A stretch of 35,857 bases of DNA from Actinomadura nitritigenes (lineage in GTDB: Bacteria > Actinomycetota > Actinomycetes > Streptosporangiales > Streptosporangiaceae). The notes under the pieces were generated by a model. That model was not told the origin of the DNA and did no database searches. It saw nothing but the letters and a program-made list of their open reading frames with translations. The DNA is taken from positions 1 to 35,857 of the forward strand of contig NZ_JAGEOK010000059.1 in the NCBI RefSeq assembly GCF_017573545.1, in the 5' to 3' direction. Positions 25,524 to 33,845 of the stretch are shown piece by piece (position 1 is the stretch's first letter; every line of letters starts with the position of its first letter). The translations under genes were made by a program, and so were the position numbers.

Positions 25524-26387
25524 ATGAGAACCGGCACCCCGTCACCGGCCCTCCCGGTCGATCTCTCGGAGGCCCGCCGGGTGGCGGTCGAGGCGGCGGA
25601 GGCGGCGGGGACGCTGCTGCGGTCCCGGGTGGACGGGCCGGTGGACGTCCGTCCCAAGGGCACGGCCGGGGACGTGGTGACGGAGCTGGACACGGCCGCC
25701 GAGTCGCTGATCCTGGAGCGGCTGCGCGCGTCGTATCCGGGGCACCGCATCATCGCGGAGGAGTCCGGAATCCTGGACGGCGCGCCGGGCGAGGAGATGG
25801 TGTGGCTCGTCGATCCCCTGGACGGCACCAACAACGTCGCGATCGGGATGCCGGTGTACGCGGTCGGCCTGGCGCTGTGTGCGCGCGCGGAGCCGGTGCT
25901 GGGCGTCGTCCATGACCCGGTGACGGGGCGCACCTGGTCGGCGCTGAACGGCGGGGGCGCGCAGGGGCCCGGCGGGGCGCCGCTCACGCTGCCGGACCGG
26001 CCCCGTCCGGGGCGGGAGCGCAACCCGGTGCTGGCGTGGACGCAGGGCCACCAGGTGGGGCCGGGCGACGCCGCGGCGTTCCGGCTGCGCTCGCGGGTGG
26101 AGGCCGGGTGCGCGCGGATGCTGCAGCTGTGGGCGCCGCTGGTGGGGTGGGCGATGCTGGCGCGCGGCGACATCGACGGGTTCGTCGGCTACCTGCCGGA
26201 GATCGTGGACCTTCCGGCGGGGGCGCTGCTGGCGGCGGAGGCGGGCGCGGAGCTGCGCCGCCTGGACGGGGCGCCGTACGAGCTGGGCATCGACCGGCCG
26301 CCGGCGGAGCTGAGCTTCGTCGCGGCGCGTCCGGAGCTGCTCGACCGCCTGCTGGAGACGGCCGCCGGGAGCGTCCCGCCCCCGTGA
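25524..26387 (+). CDS. Inositol monophosphatase-family phosphatase
   Basis: This is a 287-residue enzyme of the lithium-sensitive phosphatase fold (IMPase/CysQ/histidinol-phosphatase group). Metal-binding motifs are VTELD (52-56), AEESG (78-82) and WLVDPLDGTNN (94-104). The second signature, normally WDxAAG, reads VDLPAG (228-233), keeping the metal-ligand D229 but losing the tryptophan. This suggests a substrate other than inositol phosphate. The start ATG at 25524 follows GGAGAGG, 30 bp after the cupin stop, so it is the third gene of the unit. Candidate substrates are 3'-phosphoadenosine phosphate or a sugar phosphate; this is inference. Confidence 0.85.
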   Translation: MRTGTPSPALPVDLSEARRVAVEAAEAAGTLLRSRVDGPVDVRPKGTAGDVVTELDTAAESLILERLRASYPGHRIIAEESGILDGAPGEEMVWLVDPLDGTNNVAIGMPVYAVGLALCARAEPVLGVVHDPVTGRTWSALNGGGAQGPGGAPLTLPDRPRPGRERNPVLAWTQGHQVGPGDAAAFRLRSRVEAGCARMLQLWAPLVGWAMLARGDIDGFVGYLPEIVDLPAGALLAAEAGAELRRLDGAPYELGIDRPPAELSFVAARPELLDRLLETAAGSVPPP

Positions 26388-26400
26388 GCGGGCCCGGTGC

Positions 26401-26450
26401 GGGTCAGCGGGCGGGTCAGCGGGCGGGTCAACGGGTCAGCGGGTCAGCAG
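26401..26450. repeat. Short tandem repeat overlapping the permease stop codon
   Basis: The run is two GGGTCAGCGGGC units, then GGGTCAAC, then two GGGTCAGC units. The leftward permease ends inside it, its TGA (26438-26436) being part of a GCTGACCC copy. Like the array at uvrB, the repeats extend from the last codons into the 3' flank. Confidence 0.75.
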
Positions 26451-27668
26451 CAGCGCCCCGACGGCGGCGCCGCAGCCCAGGACCGCCAGGGCCGCCCCGG
26501 TCAGGACGAACTTGCGCATCGGGACCCGGACGTCCCAGCGGCGGCACCACTCGAACCACAGGAGCGTGGCGAGCGACCCCCACGGGGTGATGACGGGCCC
26601 GACGTTCGTGCCGGCGAGCAGCGAGAGCAGCTGGTCCTTGTTGGACGCGGGCACGGCGGACTCGCCCGCGACGTAGGCGGGCAGGTTGTTCAGGACGTTC
26701 GCGAGGCCCGCCCCGGAGAAGGCGGCGCGGAACGCTCCCGAGGCGCCGCCGTCGGTGCCGACGAGCGCGCGCATCGCGTCGTCGAGCCCGTAGCGCTCCA
26801 GGGTGGGGACGACCAGGAACAGCCCGGTGACGAACACCATCAGCTGCCACGGGATCAGCGCCGGCCGCAGCGCCGAGCGGTCCCGGACGGCGAACGCGGC
26901 GACGGCGACGGCGGCGGCCACGGTGGTCGCTATGCCTAGCTGGATCCCGGTGTGGACGCCCGCCAGGATCGCGCCGATGAACAGCAGGCACGCGGCGCCG
27001 GTCGAGGTGAACAGCACCCGGTCGCGCACGGGGACGGGCTCCGGCGGGTCGTAGACGTCCTCGCCGCGCATGCGGCGCCGCCAGTAGAACACCCACAGCA
27101 GCGCCATGGTGACGGCCAGGACCGCCGCCTGCGGCAGCCACATCCGCGCGGCGAACGCGGGGGTCTCCAGGGCCACCCGGTCGGACGCGAGCAGGTTCGT
27201 CAGGTTGGAGACGGGCAGCAGCAGGCTGGCGGTGTTGGCGAGCCACACGGTCGTCATGGCGAGCGGCAGGGCCGCGATCCGCGCGCGGACCGCGAGCGCC
27301 AGCATGACGGGCGTGAGCAGGACCGCCGTCGTGTCGAGGTTGAGGAAGACGGTGTTGATCGACGCGAACGCCACGCACAGCAGGAACAGGGCGGCGTAGC
27401 GGCCGCGCCCGGCGCGCGCCATCCGCTGCGCGATGGCGTCGAAGACGCCGGCCTCCTTGGTCAGCTCCGCGAGCACGATGATCGCGAACAGGAACAGCAG
27501 CAGCGGCGCGATGCGCCCGACGCTGGAGCGCGCGGTCTCGGCCGGCAGCGCCCCGGTCGCGACGAAGACGAGGCCGAGCGCGAGGACGCCGATGCGGATC
27601 CAGTCGAGAACGCCCAGCGAGCGGGCCGCGCGGCGGACGGTCTCGATCGGGGGCGACACGCGCGCCAT
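26436..27668 (-). CDS. ArsB-type (SLC13/ion transporter superfamily) permease
   Basis: This is a 410-residue protein with about 11 membrane helices. ASINTVFLNLDTTAVLLTPVML and SLLLPVSNLTNLL match the first half of ArsB-type anion permeases, and GTNVGPVITPWGSLATLLW matches the second signature (ArsB consensus 'GxxxGPxxTxxGSLATxLW'). The ATG at 27668 was chosen over an upstream in-frame start at 27803, which would overlap the divergent TIR-NACHT gene. No arsR, arsC or arsA is nearby, so arsenite efflux is not assured; related proteins move other anions. It lies convergent to the inositol-phosphatase-like gene. Confidence 0.82.
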   Translation of the reverse strand: MARVSPPIETVRRAARSLGVLDWIRIGVLALGLVFVATGALPAETARSSVGRIAPLLLFLFAIIVLAELTKEAGVFDAIAQRMARAGRGRYAALFLLCVAFASINTVFLNLDTTAVLLTPVMLALAVRARIAALPLAMTTVWLANTASLLLPVSNLTNLLASDRVALETPAFAARMWLPQAAVLAVTMALLWVFYWRRRMRGEDVYDPPEPVPVRDRVLFTSTGAACLLFIGAILAGVHTGIQLGIATTVAAAVAVAAFAVRDRSALRPALIPWQLMVFVTGLFLVVPTLERYGLDDAMRALVGTDGGASGAFRAAFSGAGLANVLNNLPAYVAGESAVPASNKDQLLSLLAGTNVGPVITPWGSLATLLWFEWCRRWDVRVPMRKFVLTGAALAVLGCGAAVGALLLTR

Positions 27669-27738
27669 GATCCCATAACCGGGCCGGTGCGCCGGCGGCT
27701 CACCGGGCCGATGCGGTGGAGATCGCCTTCCCAGGCGC

Positions 27739-27744
27739 GATACT
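27739..27744 (+). promoter_or_regulatory. Candidate -10 element of the TIR-NACHT gene
   Basis: GATACT ends 6 bp before the ATG at 27751. No Shine-Dalgarno sequence and no clear -35 are visible, so a leaderless message starting at or next to the ATG is likely, a common arrangement in actinobacteria. Confidence 0.35.
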
Positions 27745-27750
27745 GGCGGC

Positions 27751-30700
27751 ATGACTCCCCCCGGCGGCCGTCCACGGCAGGAGCGCCCTACGGACTTCTT
27801 CATCAGCTACTCCCCCGCGGACGAGCGGTGGGCGTCCTGGATCGCCTGGCAGCTGGAGGCGGCCGGGCACCGGACGATGATGCAGGCGTGGGACTTCGTG
27901 CCGGGCACGAACTTCATCGACTTCATGGACCGGGGGCTGTCGGAGGCCAAGGCCGTGGTGGCGGTCCTGTCGCGCAACTACCTGCGCTCCCGGTACGGCC
28001 GGCTGGAGTGGATGGCGGCGCTGCGGGCCGACCCGGACGACCCGGCCCGCAAGCTCGTCACCGTCCGGATCGAGGACTGCCCCATCGACGGGCTGCTGTC
28101 GACGATCACCTACGTGGACCTCGTCGGGATCGAGGACCCCGACGAGGCGCGCGGGCTGCTGATGCGGCGCATCCAGGAGGCGCTGATCGGGCACGCGCGC
28201 CCCTCGGACGGCCCGGGCTTCCCCGGAGGCGGGCAAGGGGCCGCGGGCGCCCCCGCGGCGATCGTGGGCCGCCTGGAGGGCGGTTCCGCCGGGGACCGGC
28301 CCGCCGGGCCGCGGCGCCCGGAGCCGGTGGGCGAGCGGCCGGCGCGCCGCGCGCCGGTGGCGGCGCCGGCGTTCCCCTCGGCGCGCGGCGGCGAGGAGCG
28401 CCGCGAGCGGCTGAGCGTGCTGCACGTGTCGGGCCCGCGGTTCGGCCGGACCCTCGCCGAGCCGGGCGAGCCGACGACGGCGGCGGAGCTGCAGGACCGC
28501 GTCTGGAGCGACGTGACCCGGCTCGCCGACGCCGGCGTCCCCCGCCCGGACCTGCTGGTCCTCACCGGCAACCTCACCCACTCCGGGAGCCGCAAGGAGT
28601 TCGCCGAGGCGCTGTCGTTCCTGACGAGCCTGCGCGCCCTGCTCGGCCTGGAGGCGCAGCGCGTCGTGGTGGTGCCGGGCACGCACGACGTGACCCGCGC
28701 GGCCTGCCAGGCGTACTTCTCCAGCTGCGAGGCCGACGACATCGAGCCGCAGCCGCCCTACTGGCCGAAGTGGCGGCACTTCGCGAACCTGTTCAAGGAG
28801 TTCTACCAGGGCCTCGACGCGCTGATCTTCGACAGCGCGCAGCCCTGGACGCTGTTCCCCGTCCCCGACCTGAAGGTCGTCGTGGCCGGGCTCAACTCGA
28901 CGCTCCCCCAGTCGCACCGCGAGGAGGACCGGTACGGCCGGGTCGGGCAGGCGCAGGCGGCCTGGTTCAACGAGCGGCTCCGCCACTTCGAGGACGAGGG
29001 GTGGCTGCGGCTCGGCGCGGTGGAGCACACGCCCATCGCTGGCGAGCCTGGGGCGCTGCGCGACCCCGAGACGGTGGAGACGCTGCTGAGCGGCCACCTC
29101 AACCTGTTCTTCCAGGGCGCCGAGTCCGATTTCGGCGCCGTGCCGCTGCTCGGCTCCGGCGTCCCGTCCGTCCCGGCGCTCGGGCCCGGGCGGCACCAGA
29201 CCGTCGTGCTGGGGCCGGACGGCCTGGAGCGGTGGATCCCCGAGGACGCCGCGAGGCGCGGCCCCGAGCGCCTCGCCGTCGCCTGGTCGAAGACCGCGGG
29301 AACGTTCCCGCCCCCCGCGGAGGCGGCGGCGGTGGCGCCGGCCGGTCCCGTCCCCGGGCTCGGCCCCGGCGACGCCCCGGACCGTCCCGCCGACCCGGCG
29401 CCCGACCCCACGGCCCGGCTGCTGGACCGGCTCACCGAGGCGTGCGAGACCCGGTTCGAGCGCGCGAAGATCCGGCGCGTCGTCCCGCCGCCCCGCGAGG
29501 ACGGCCGCGCCGACCCGCCGCACCTGCTGCTCACCCACCTGGAGGACGGGTTCGTCCGCCAGTACCGGATCGGCGCGCACGTCGGCCAGGTGACCGAGGA
29601 GGACGTGGACGCGTTCGTCCGGCACGTGCACGCCGACGGCGCCGACCACGGGTCGGAGCTGGTCTACCTCGGGCCGGTGCCGCCGCGGTCGCTGCGCGAG
29701 GACGCGCTGCGCCGCGGCATCCGGGTCCGCAGCCTCACCGAGTTCCAGGGGCTGCTCGACCTGTCCGAGTACGTGTCGGCGCAGACGGCGCGGCTGTCGG
29801 CGGGCGGGCTGTACCCGCCGTCGCTGTACGTCCCGCAGCGGTACCGGGAGCTGGACCGGTTCCGCCCGGACGCGTCGGCCGGCGAGACCTCCCCCGAGAC
29901 CTCGGCCGGGCCGTCCGGCGGCGCCTCCGGCGGGGGCGCCGGCGTCGAGGAGGACGTCGTCGGCGAGATGCTGCGGCTGCTGGCCGCCGACCACGGCCGG
30001 TTCCTGCTGCTGCTGGGCGACTTCGGCCGCGGTAAGACGTTCGCGCTGCGCGAGCTGGCCCGCCGCATCCCCGAGGAGCTCCCGCACGTCGTCCCGATCC
30101 TCATCGAGCTGCGCGCGCTCGACAAGGCGCACTCGGTGGACGGGCTCGTCGCCGCGCACCTGGCCAACCACGGCGAGGAGCTGATCGACCTCAAGGCGTT
30201 CCACTACATGCTGCGGCAGGGCCGCATCGTGCTGCTGTTCGACGGGTTCGACGAGCTGGTCACCCGGGTGACCTACGACCAGGCCGCCGACCACCTGGAC
30301 ACCCTGCTGCAGGCCGCCCAGGACAAGGCGAAGATCGTCGTGGCGAGCCGCACCCAGCACTTCAAGTCGCAGGCGCAGGTGCTCACCGCCCTCGGTGAGA
30401 AGGTCGGGGTGCTGCCGCACCGGCGCGTCCTCGGCCTGGAGGAGTTCGGCCCCGGGCAGGTCCGCTCGTACCTGGTCAACCGGTACGGCGACGAGGAGGC
30501 CGCCGACGCCCGCCTCGGCCTGCTGTCGGGCATCGAGGAACTGCTCGCGCTGACGTCCAACCCGCGCATGCTGAGCTTCATCGCCGACCTCCCCGAGGAC
30601 CGGCTGCGCGCCGTCGCGCAGGCCCGCACCACCGTCAGCCCCGCCGACCTCTACCACGAGATCCTGTCGTCGTGGCTGGCGTACGAGGCCGAGCGGGTCC

Positions 30701-33660
30701 GCGGCACCGGCGGGCCGTCCGGGCTCGCCGTCGACGACATGTGGGAGGCGGTCGGCACGCTGGCCCTCCGGCTGTGGGAGGGCGACGAGCAGTTCCTGCG
30801 CCTCGCGGAGCTCGCCGACGTCTCCGACACCCTCACCGGCCTCGCCGAGGGACGCCTGTCGCCGCACCAGGTGACGCACGCGGTCGGCGCCGGCAGCCTG
30901 CTCGTCCGCACCGGCGAGGGCCTGTTCGGCTTCATCCACGGCTCGGTGATGGAGTGGCTCGTCGCCCGGCACATCGCGGACGCGTTCGCCCGCGGCGCCG
31001 TCCCCGCCGCGCTCAGCCACCGCGCGCTGTCCCAGCTCACCGTGGACTTCCTGTGCGACCTCGCCGACACCCGCGCCTGCCAGGACTGGGCCGCCGGCGT
31101 CCTCGCCGACCCCGGCGCCGACGACACCGCCCGCGCCAACGCCATCCGCGTCACCACCCGGCTGCGCACCCCCGCCCGCACCGACCTGCGCGGCGCCCGC
31201 CTGCAGGGCGAGGACCTGTCCTACCGCGACCTGCACGAGGTCGACCTGACCGGCGCCGACCTCACCGACGCGCAGCTGGTCGGCGCGAACCTGTCGCACG
31301 CGGTGCTGCGGGACGCCTCGCTCGCCGGGGCGCGGCTGGACGAGGCGAAGCTGACCGGCGCGGACCTGCGCGGCGCCGACCTGTCGCGGGCCCGGCTCGC
31401 CCGGACCGACCTGCGCGACGCCGCCGTCGAGGGCAGCCGCTGGACGCGCGCCGCGCTCGTCGACGCCGACCTCCCCGACCGGATCGCGTCCGCGCCGGAG
31501 CTGCGCGAGGCCGCCATCGCGCCCGGCCGCCCCATCGACATCCAGGTCGCGCCCGCCGCCGTCGGCGTCCCCTACGGCTTCCACTTCCAGACCAGCCGGC
31601 TGCCGCAGCCGCTCGCCTACAGCCCCGGCGGGTCCGTCCTCGCGGTCGGCAGCGAGGACGGCGGCGTCCTCGTCTGCGACGCCGTCACCGGCACCCCGCT
31701 GCGCACCCTCCAGGGCCACCGCGACCGCGCCTACGCGGTGGCGTTCGACCGCGCCGGCGACCTGCTCGCCAGCGGCTCCGCGGACGGCACCGTCCGCGTC
31801 TGGGACCTGGCGAGCGGACGGTGCAGGCACACCCTCGCCGTCCACCCCGAAGGCGTGTGGCCCGTCGTCGTCGGCGGGCACGCGCCCGCCGGCGGGAGCC
31901 TGGTGGCGGGCGGCGCCGCCGACGGCGCGATCCGGATCTGGGACGCCGCCACCGGCGAGCACCTCCACGAGCTGTCCGGGCACACCGCGCCCGTCTACAC
32001 CGCCGTGTTCGACCCCGCCGGCTCCCTCATGGTCACCGGCGACGCGGGCGGCACCCTCCGAGTCTGGGACCTCGCCACCGGCGCGCTGCGGCGCGAGCTG
32101 ACCGGCCACCGCGGCGCGGTGTTCCGCGCCGTGTTCCATCCCGGCGGCTCGATCCTGGCGGCCGGCGACGAGGCCGGCGTCGTCCGGCTCTGGGACATCC
32201 GCACCGGCGAGATCCGGCAGGAGCTGCTCGGCCACACCGGCCGCGTCTACGCCATCGCGTTCCATCCCGGCGGCGACCTGCTGGTCACCGGCGACACCGA
32301 CGGGTCCGTCCGGCTCTGGGAGGACGGCCGGCACCGCGCCACCCTGTCCGGCCACGGCGGCGGCATCTACCAGGCCGCCTTCAGCCCCGACGGCGGCCGG
32401 CTCGCCACCGCCGACAGCGCCGGGTCCGTCCGGCTGTGGGACCCCGCGACGGGCCGGCAGCGCCTGGAGCTCGCCGGGCACCGCGGCGCCGTCTGGCCGT
32501 TCGCGTTCCGCCCCGACGGCCACCAGCTCGCCACCAGCAGCAACGACGGCACCGCCCGGCTGTGGGACGCCGAGACCGGCCAGTGCCGGACGGTGCTGCG
32601 CGGCCACGGCCGCCGCGTCACCGGCGTCGCGTTCAGCCCGGACGGCGGGCTGCTGGCCTCCAGCGGCAACGACGGCCTCGTCCGGCTCTGGGAGCCGCGC
32701 ACCGGCCGGATGGTCCGGGAGCTGCGCGGCGTCGCCGACAACCTCACCTCCGCCGCGTTCAACCCCCGCGACTCCCAGCTCGCGACCGCCACCAACGACG
32801 GCGGCGTCCACCTGTGGCAGGCCGGCACCGGCACGTTCGAGCGCGAGCTGAACGTCGAGACCGACCACGTGTGGGCGCAGGCCTTCGCGCCCGACGGCGA
32901 CGTCCTCGCCACCGCCAACGACGACGACAGCGTCCGGCTCTGGTACTGGACGAGCGGCCGGGAGATCGTCAACCTCGCCGACCACCGCGGCCGGGTCCGC
33001 TCCATCTGCTTCCATCCCGGCGGAGACGCCGTCGCGACCGGCTGCGACGACGGTGCGGTCCGGCTGTGGGAGCCGCGCACCGGCAAGCTCCTCCGGGTCC
33101 TGCGCGGCCACGCCGACCGCGTCTACCAGGTCGCGTTCGCCCCGTCCGGCGCCGTCCTCGCCAGCGCGAGCAACGACGGCACCGTCCGGCTGTGGGACCC
33201 GTCCTCCGGCGAGGCGCTGCACGAGCTGCGCGGCCACACCGGCCGCCTCTGGACGACGGCGTTCCACCCGTCCGGGGAGATGCTCGCCAGCGCCGGCGAC
33301 GACCTCGTCGTCCGGCTCTGGGACCCGGCGACCGGCCGGCCGCTGCACACCCTCACCGGCCACACCCGGCGCGTCTGGTCGGCGGCGTTCAGCCCGGACG
33401 GGACGCAGCTCGCCACCGCAGGCGACGACGGCGCCGTCATCCTGTGGGACGTCTCCGACCGCGCCGCGCCCGCCCGCCGCGCGACCCTCCTCGGCCTCGC
33501 CGAGGGCTGGGCCGCGCTCGCGCCCGACGGCCGCTACAAGTGGGAGGGCGACGCGACCGCCGAGTTCTGGTACGCCGTCGGCATGTGCCGCTTCGAACCC
33601 GGCGAGCTCGACGACTACCTCAGCGACGTCCGCCAGCTCCCCATGGACGCCGTGTTCTAG
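27751..33660 (+). CDS. Giant TIR-(degenerate metallophosphoesterase)-NACHT-pentapeptide-WD40 STAND protein
   Basis: This protein has 1969 residues. A TIR domain (14-145) begins with DFFISYSPADERW and has E86 in RYGRLEW at the position of the NADase glutamate. A Pro/Gly-rich linker (150-215) follows. A metallophosphoesterase-like domain (221-500) has degraded metal motifs: SGPRF for SDxHF, TGNLTHSG (272-279) for GDxTxxG, PGTHD (309-313) for PGNHD. A region of about 140 residues (558-700) is unassigned. The NACHT NTPase has Walker A GDFGRGKT (756-763), Walker B VLLFDGFDEL (827-836) and ASRTQHF (865-871). Pentapeptide repeats (about 1143-1240) precede about 15 WD40 blades (1287-1900) and a C-terminal GWAALAPDGRYKWEGD tail. 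The likely role is an intracellular sensor whose WD40 part binds a trigger, NACHT oligomerises, and TIR consumes NAD+ or makes a signal. Function is inferred from domains. Confidence 0.9.
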   Translation: MTPPGGRPRQERPTDFFISYSPADERWASWIAWQLEAAGHRTMMQAWDFVPGTNFIDFMDRGLSEAKAVVAVLSRNYLRSRYGRLEWMAALRADPDDPARKLVTVRIEDCPIDGLLSTITYVDLVGIEDPDEARGLLMRRIQEALIGHARPSDGPGFPGGGQGAAGAPAAIVGRLEGGSAGDRPAGPRRPEPVGERPARRAPVAAPAFPSARGGEERRERLSVLHVSGPRFGRTLAEPGEPTTAAELQDRVWSDVTRLADAGVPRPDLLVLTGNLTHSGSRKEFAEALSFLTSLRALLGLEAQRVVVVPGTHDVTRAACQAYFSSCEADDIEPQPPYWPKWRHFANLFKEFYQGLDALIFDSAQPWTLFPVPDLKVVVAGLNSTLPQSHREEDRYGRVGQAQAAWFNERLRHFEDEGWLRLGAVEHTPIAGEPGALRDPETVETLLSGHLNLFFQGAESDFGAVPLLGSGVPSVPALGPGRHQTVVLGPDGLERWIPEDAARRGPERLAVAWSKTAGTFPPPAEAAAVAPAGPVPGLGPGDAPDRPADPAPDPTARLLDRLTEACETRFERAKIRRVVPPPREDGRADPPHLLLTHLEDGFVRQYRIGAHVGQVTEEDVDAFVRHVHADGADHGSELVYLGPVPPRSLREDALRRGIRVRSLTEFQGLLDLSEYVSAQTARLSAGGLYPPSLYVPQRYRELDRFRPDASAGETSPETSAGPSGGASGGGAGVEEDVVGEMLRLLAADHGRFLLLLGDFGRGKTFALRELARRIPEELPHVVPILIELRALDKAHSVDGLVAAHLANHGEELIDLKAFHYMLRQGRIVLLFDGFDELVTRVTYDQAADHLDTLLQAAQDKAKIVVASRTQHFKSQAQVLTALGEKVGVLPHRRVLGLEEFGPGQVRSYLVNRYGDEEAADARLGLLSGIEELLALTSNPRMLSFIADLPEDRLRAVAQARTTVSPADLYHEILSSWLAYEAERVRGTGGPSGLAVDDMWEAVGTLALRLWEGDEQFLRLAELADVSDTLTGLAEGRLSPHQVTHAVGAGSLLVRTGEGLFGFIHGSVMEWLVARHIADAFARGAVPAALSHRALSQLTVDFLCDLADTRACQDWAAGVLADPGADDTARANAIRVTTRLRTPARTDLRGARLQGEDLSYRDLHEVDLTGADLTDAQLVGANLSHAVLRDASLAGARLDEAKLTGADLRGADLSRARLARTDLRDAAVEGSRWTRAALVDADLPDRIASAPELREAAIAPGRPIDIQVAPAAVGVPYGFHFQTSRLPQPLAYSPGGSVLAVGSEDGGVLVCDAVTGTPLRTLQGHRDRAYAVAFDRAGDLLASGSADGTVRVWDLASGRCRHTLAVHPEGVWPVVVGGHAPAGGSLVAGGAADGAIRIWDAATGEHLHELSGHTAPVYTAVFDPAGSLMVTGDAGGTLRVWDLATGALRRELTGHRGAVFRAVFHPGGSILAAGDEAGVVRLWDIRTGEIRQELLGHTGRVYAIAFHPGGDLLVTGDTDGSVRLWEDGRHRATLSGHGGGIYQAAFSPDGGRLATADSAGSVRLWDPATGRQRLELAGHRGAVWPFAFRPDGHQLATSSNDGTARLWDAETGQCRTVLRGHGRRVTGVAFSPDGGLLASSGNDGLVRLWEPRTGRMVRELRGVADNLTSAAFNPRDSQLATATNDGGVHLWQAGTGTFERELNVETDHVWAQAFAPDGDVLATANDDDSVRLWYWTSGREIVNLADHRGRVRSICFHPGGDAVATGCDDGAVRLWEPRTGKLLRVLRGHADRVYQVAFAPSGAVLASASNDGTVRLWDPSSGEALHELRGHTGRLWTTAFHPSGEMLASAGDDLVVRLWDPATGRPLHTLTGHTRRVWSAAFSPDGTQLATAGDDGAVILWDVSDRAAPARRATLLGLAEGWAALAPDGRYKWEGDATAEFWYAVGMCRFEPGELDDYLSDVRQLPMDAVF
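31609..33450 (+). repeat. WD40-coding repeat region, about 15 units of roughly 40-42 codons
   Basis: Each unit encodes a strand such as AFSPDGxxLATxxxDGxVRLWD plus a GHxxxV turn. Blades end at residues 1310, 1352, 1398, 1440, 1482, 1524, 1564, 1606, 1648, 1690, 1732, 1774, 1816, 1858 and 1900. Fourteen could form two seven-bladed propellers, leaving one weak first unit (VCD instead of WD). Nucleotide similarity between units gives recurring words such as GTCCGGCTCTGGGA, so this part can recombine or slip in steps of whole blades. Confidence 0.85.
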
Positions 33661-33671
33661 CGATCCCGGCC

Positions 33672-33701
33672 CAAGGGGCTCGCCTGGCGGCTCGCCCCTT
33701 G
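33672..33701 (+). terminator. Hairpin 12 bp after the TIR-NACHT stop
   Basis: CAAGGGGC (33672-33679) pairs with GCCCCTTG (33694-33701), with a further GCC/GGC inside the loop. The position immediately after the 5.9-kb gene fits a terminator. No T-run follows. Confidence 0.6.
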
Positions 33702-33740
33702 ACCGTGCTCGGGCGAGCGCGACCTCGCTTCGCGAGCTGC

Positions 33741-33774
33741 CCGGTGGGGCTCGCCTTCGGCATCGCCCCACCGG
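33741..33774. terminator. Second hairpin between the TIR-NACHT gene and coaE
   Basis: CCGGTGGGGC (33741-33750) and GCCCCACCGG (33765-33774) form perfect 10-bp arms around a 14-nt loop. The genes on either side converge, so it may end the leftward coaE message as well. Confidence 0.55.
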
Positions 33775-33845
33775 TCAGATAGCGCGCTCGCGTGACGGTC
33801 GAGGCCCGAGCGGCTTCGCCCCACCGGTCAGATGGCGCGCTCGCG
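33763..33845. repeat. 30-bp direct repeat, two copies
   Basis: The copies at 33763-33792 and 33816-33845 both read TCGCCCCACCGGTCAGAT, then A or G, then GCGCGCTCGCG, with that single difference. The intervening 23 bp are unrelated. The first copy overlaps the right arm of the hairpin. They could be dispersed repeats of this genome or the outcome of a local duplication. Confidence 0.85.

Noticed and set aside
26436..27668. Arsenic-resistance operon
   Set aside because: Only the ArsB-type permease is present; no arsR, arsC or other arsenic gene lies nearby, so substrate cannot be claimed.
27700..33771. Antisense open frame of about 2000 codons opposite the TIR-NACHT gene
   Set aside because: It has no recognisable domain and is Gly/Ala/Val/Asp/Arg-biased, as expected from a GC-rich frame read backwards. 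The plus-strand protein explains the region completely.
30672..33782. Plus-strand open frame of over 1000 codons overlapping the WD40 region
   Set aside because: It is an Arg/Pro/Ala-rich +1 shadow of the WD40 repeats with no motifs.
33763..33845. 30-bp direct repeat as a phage or integrative-element attachment site
   Set aside because: No integrase, excisionase or tRNA gene is present and the copies are only 23 bp apart.
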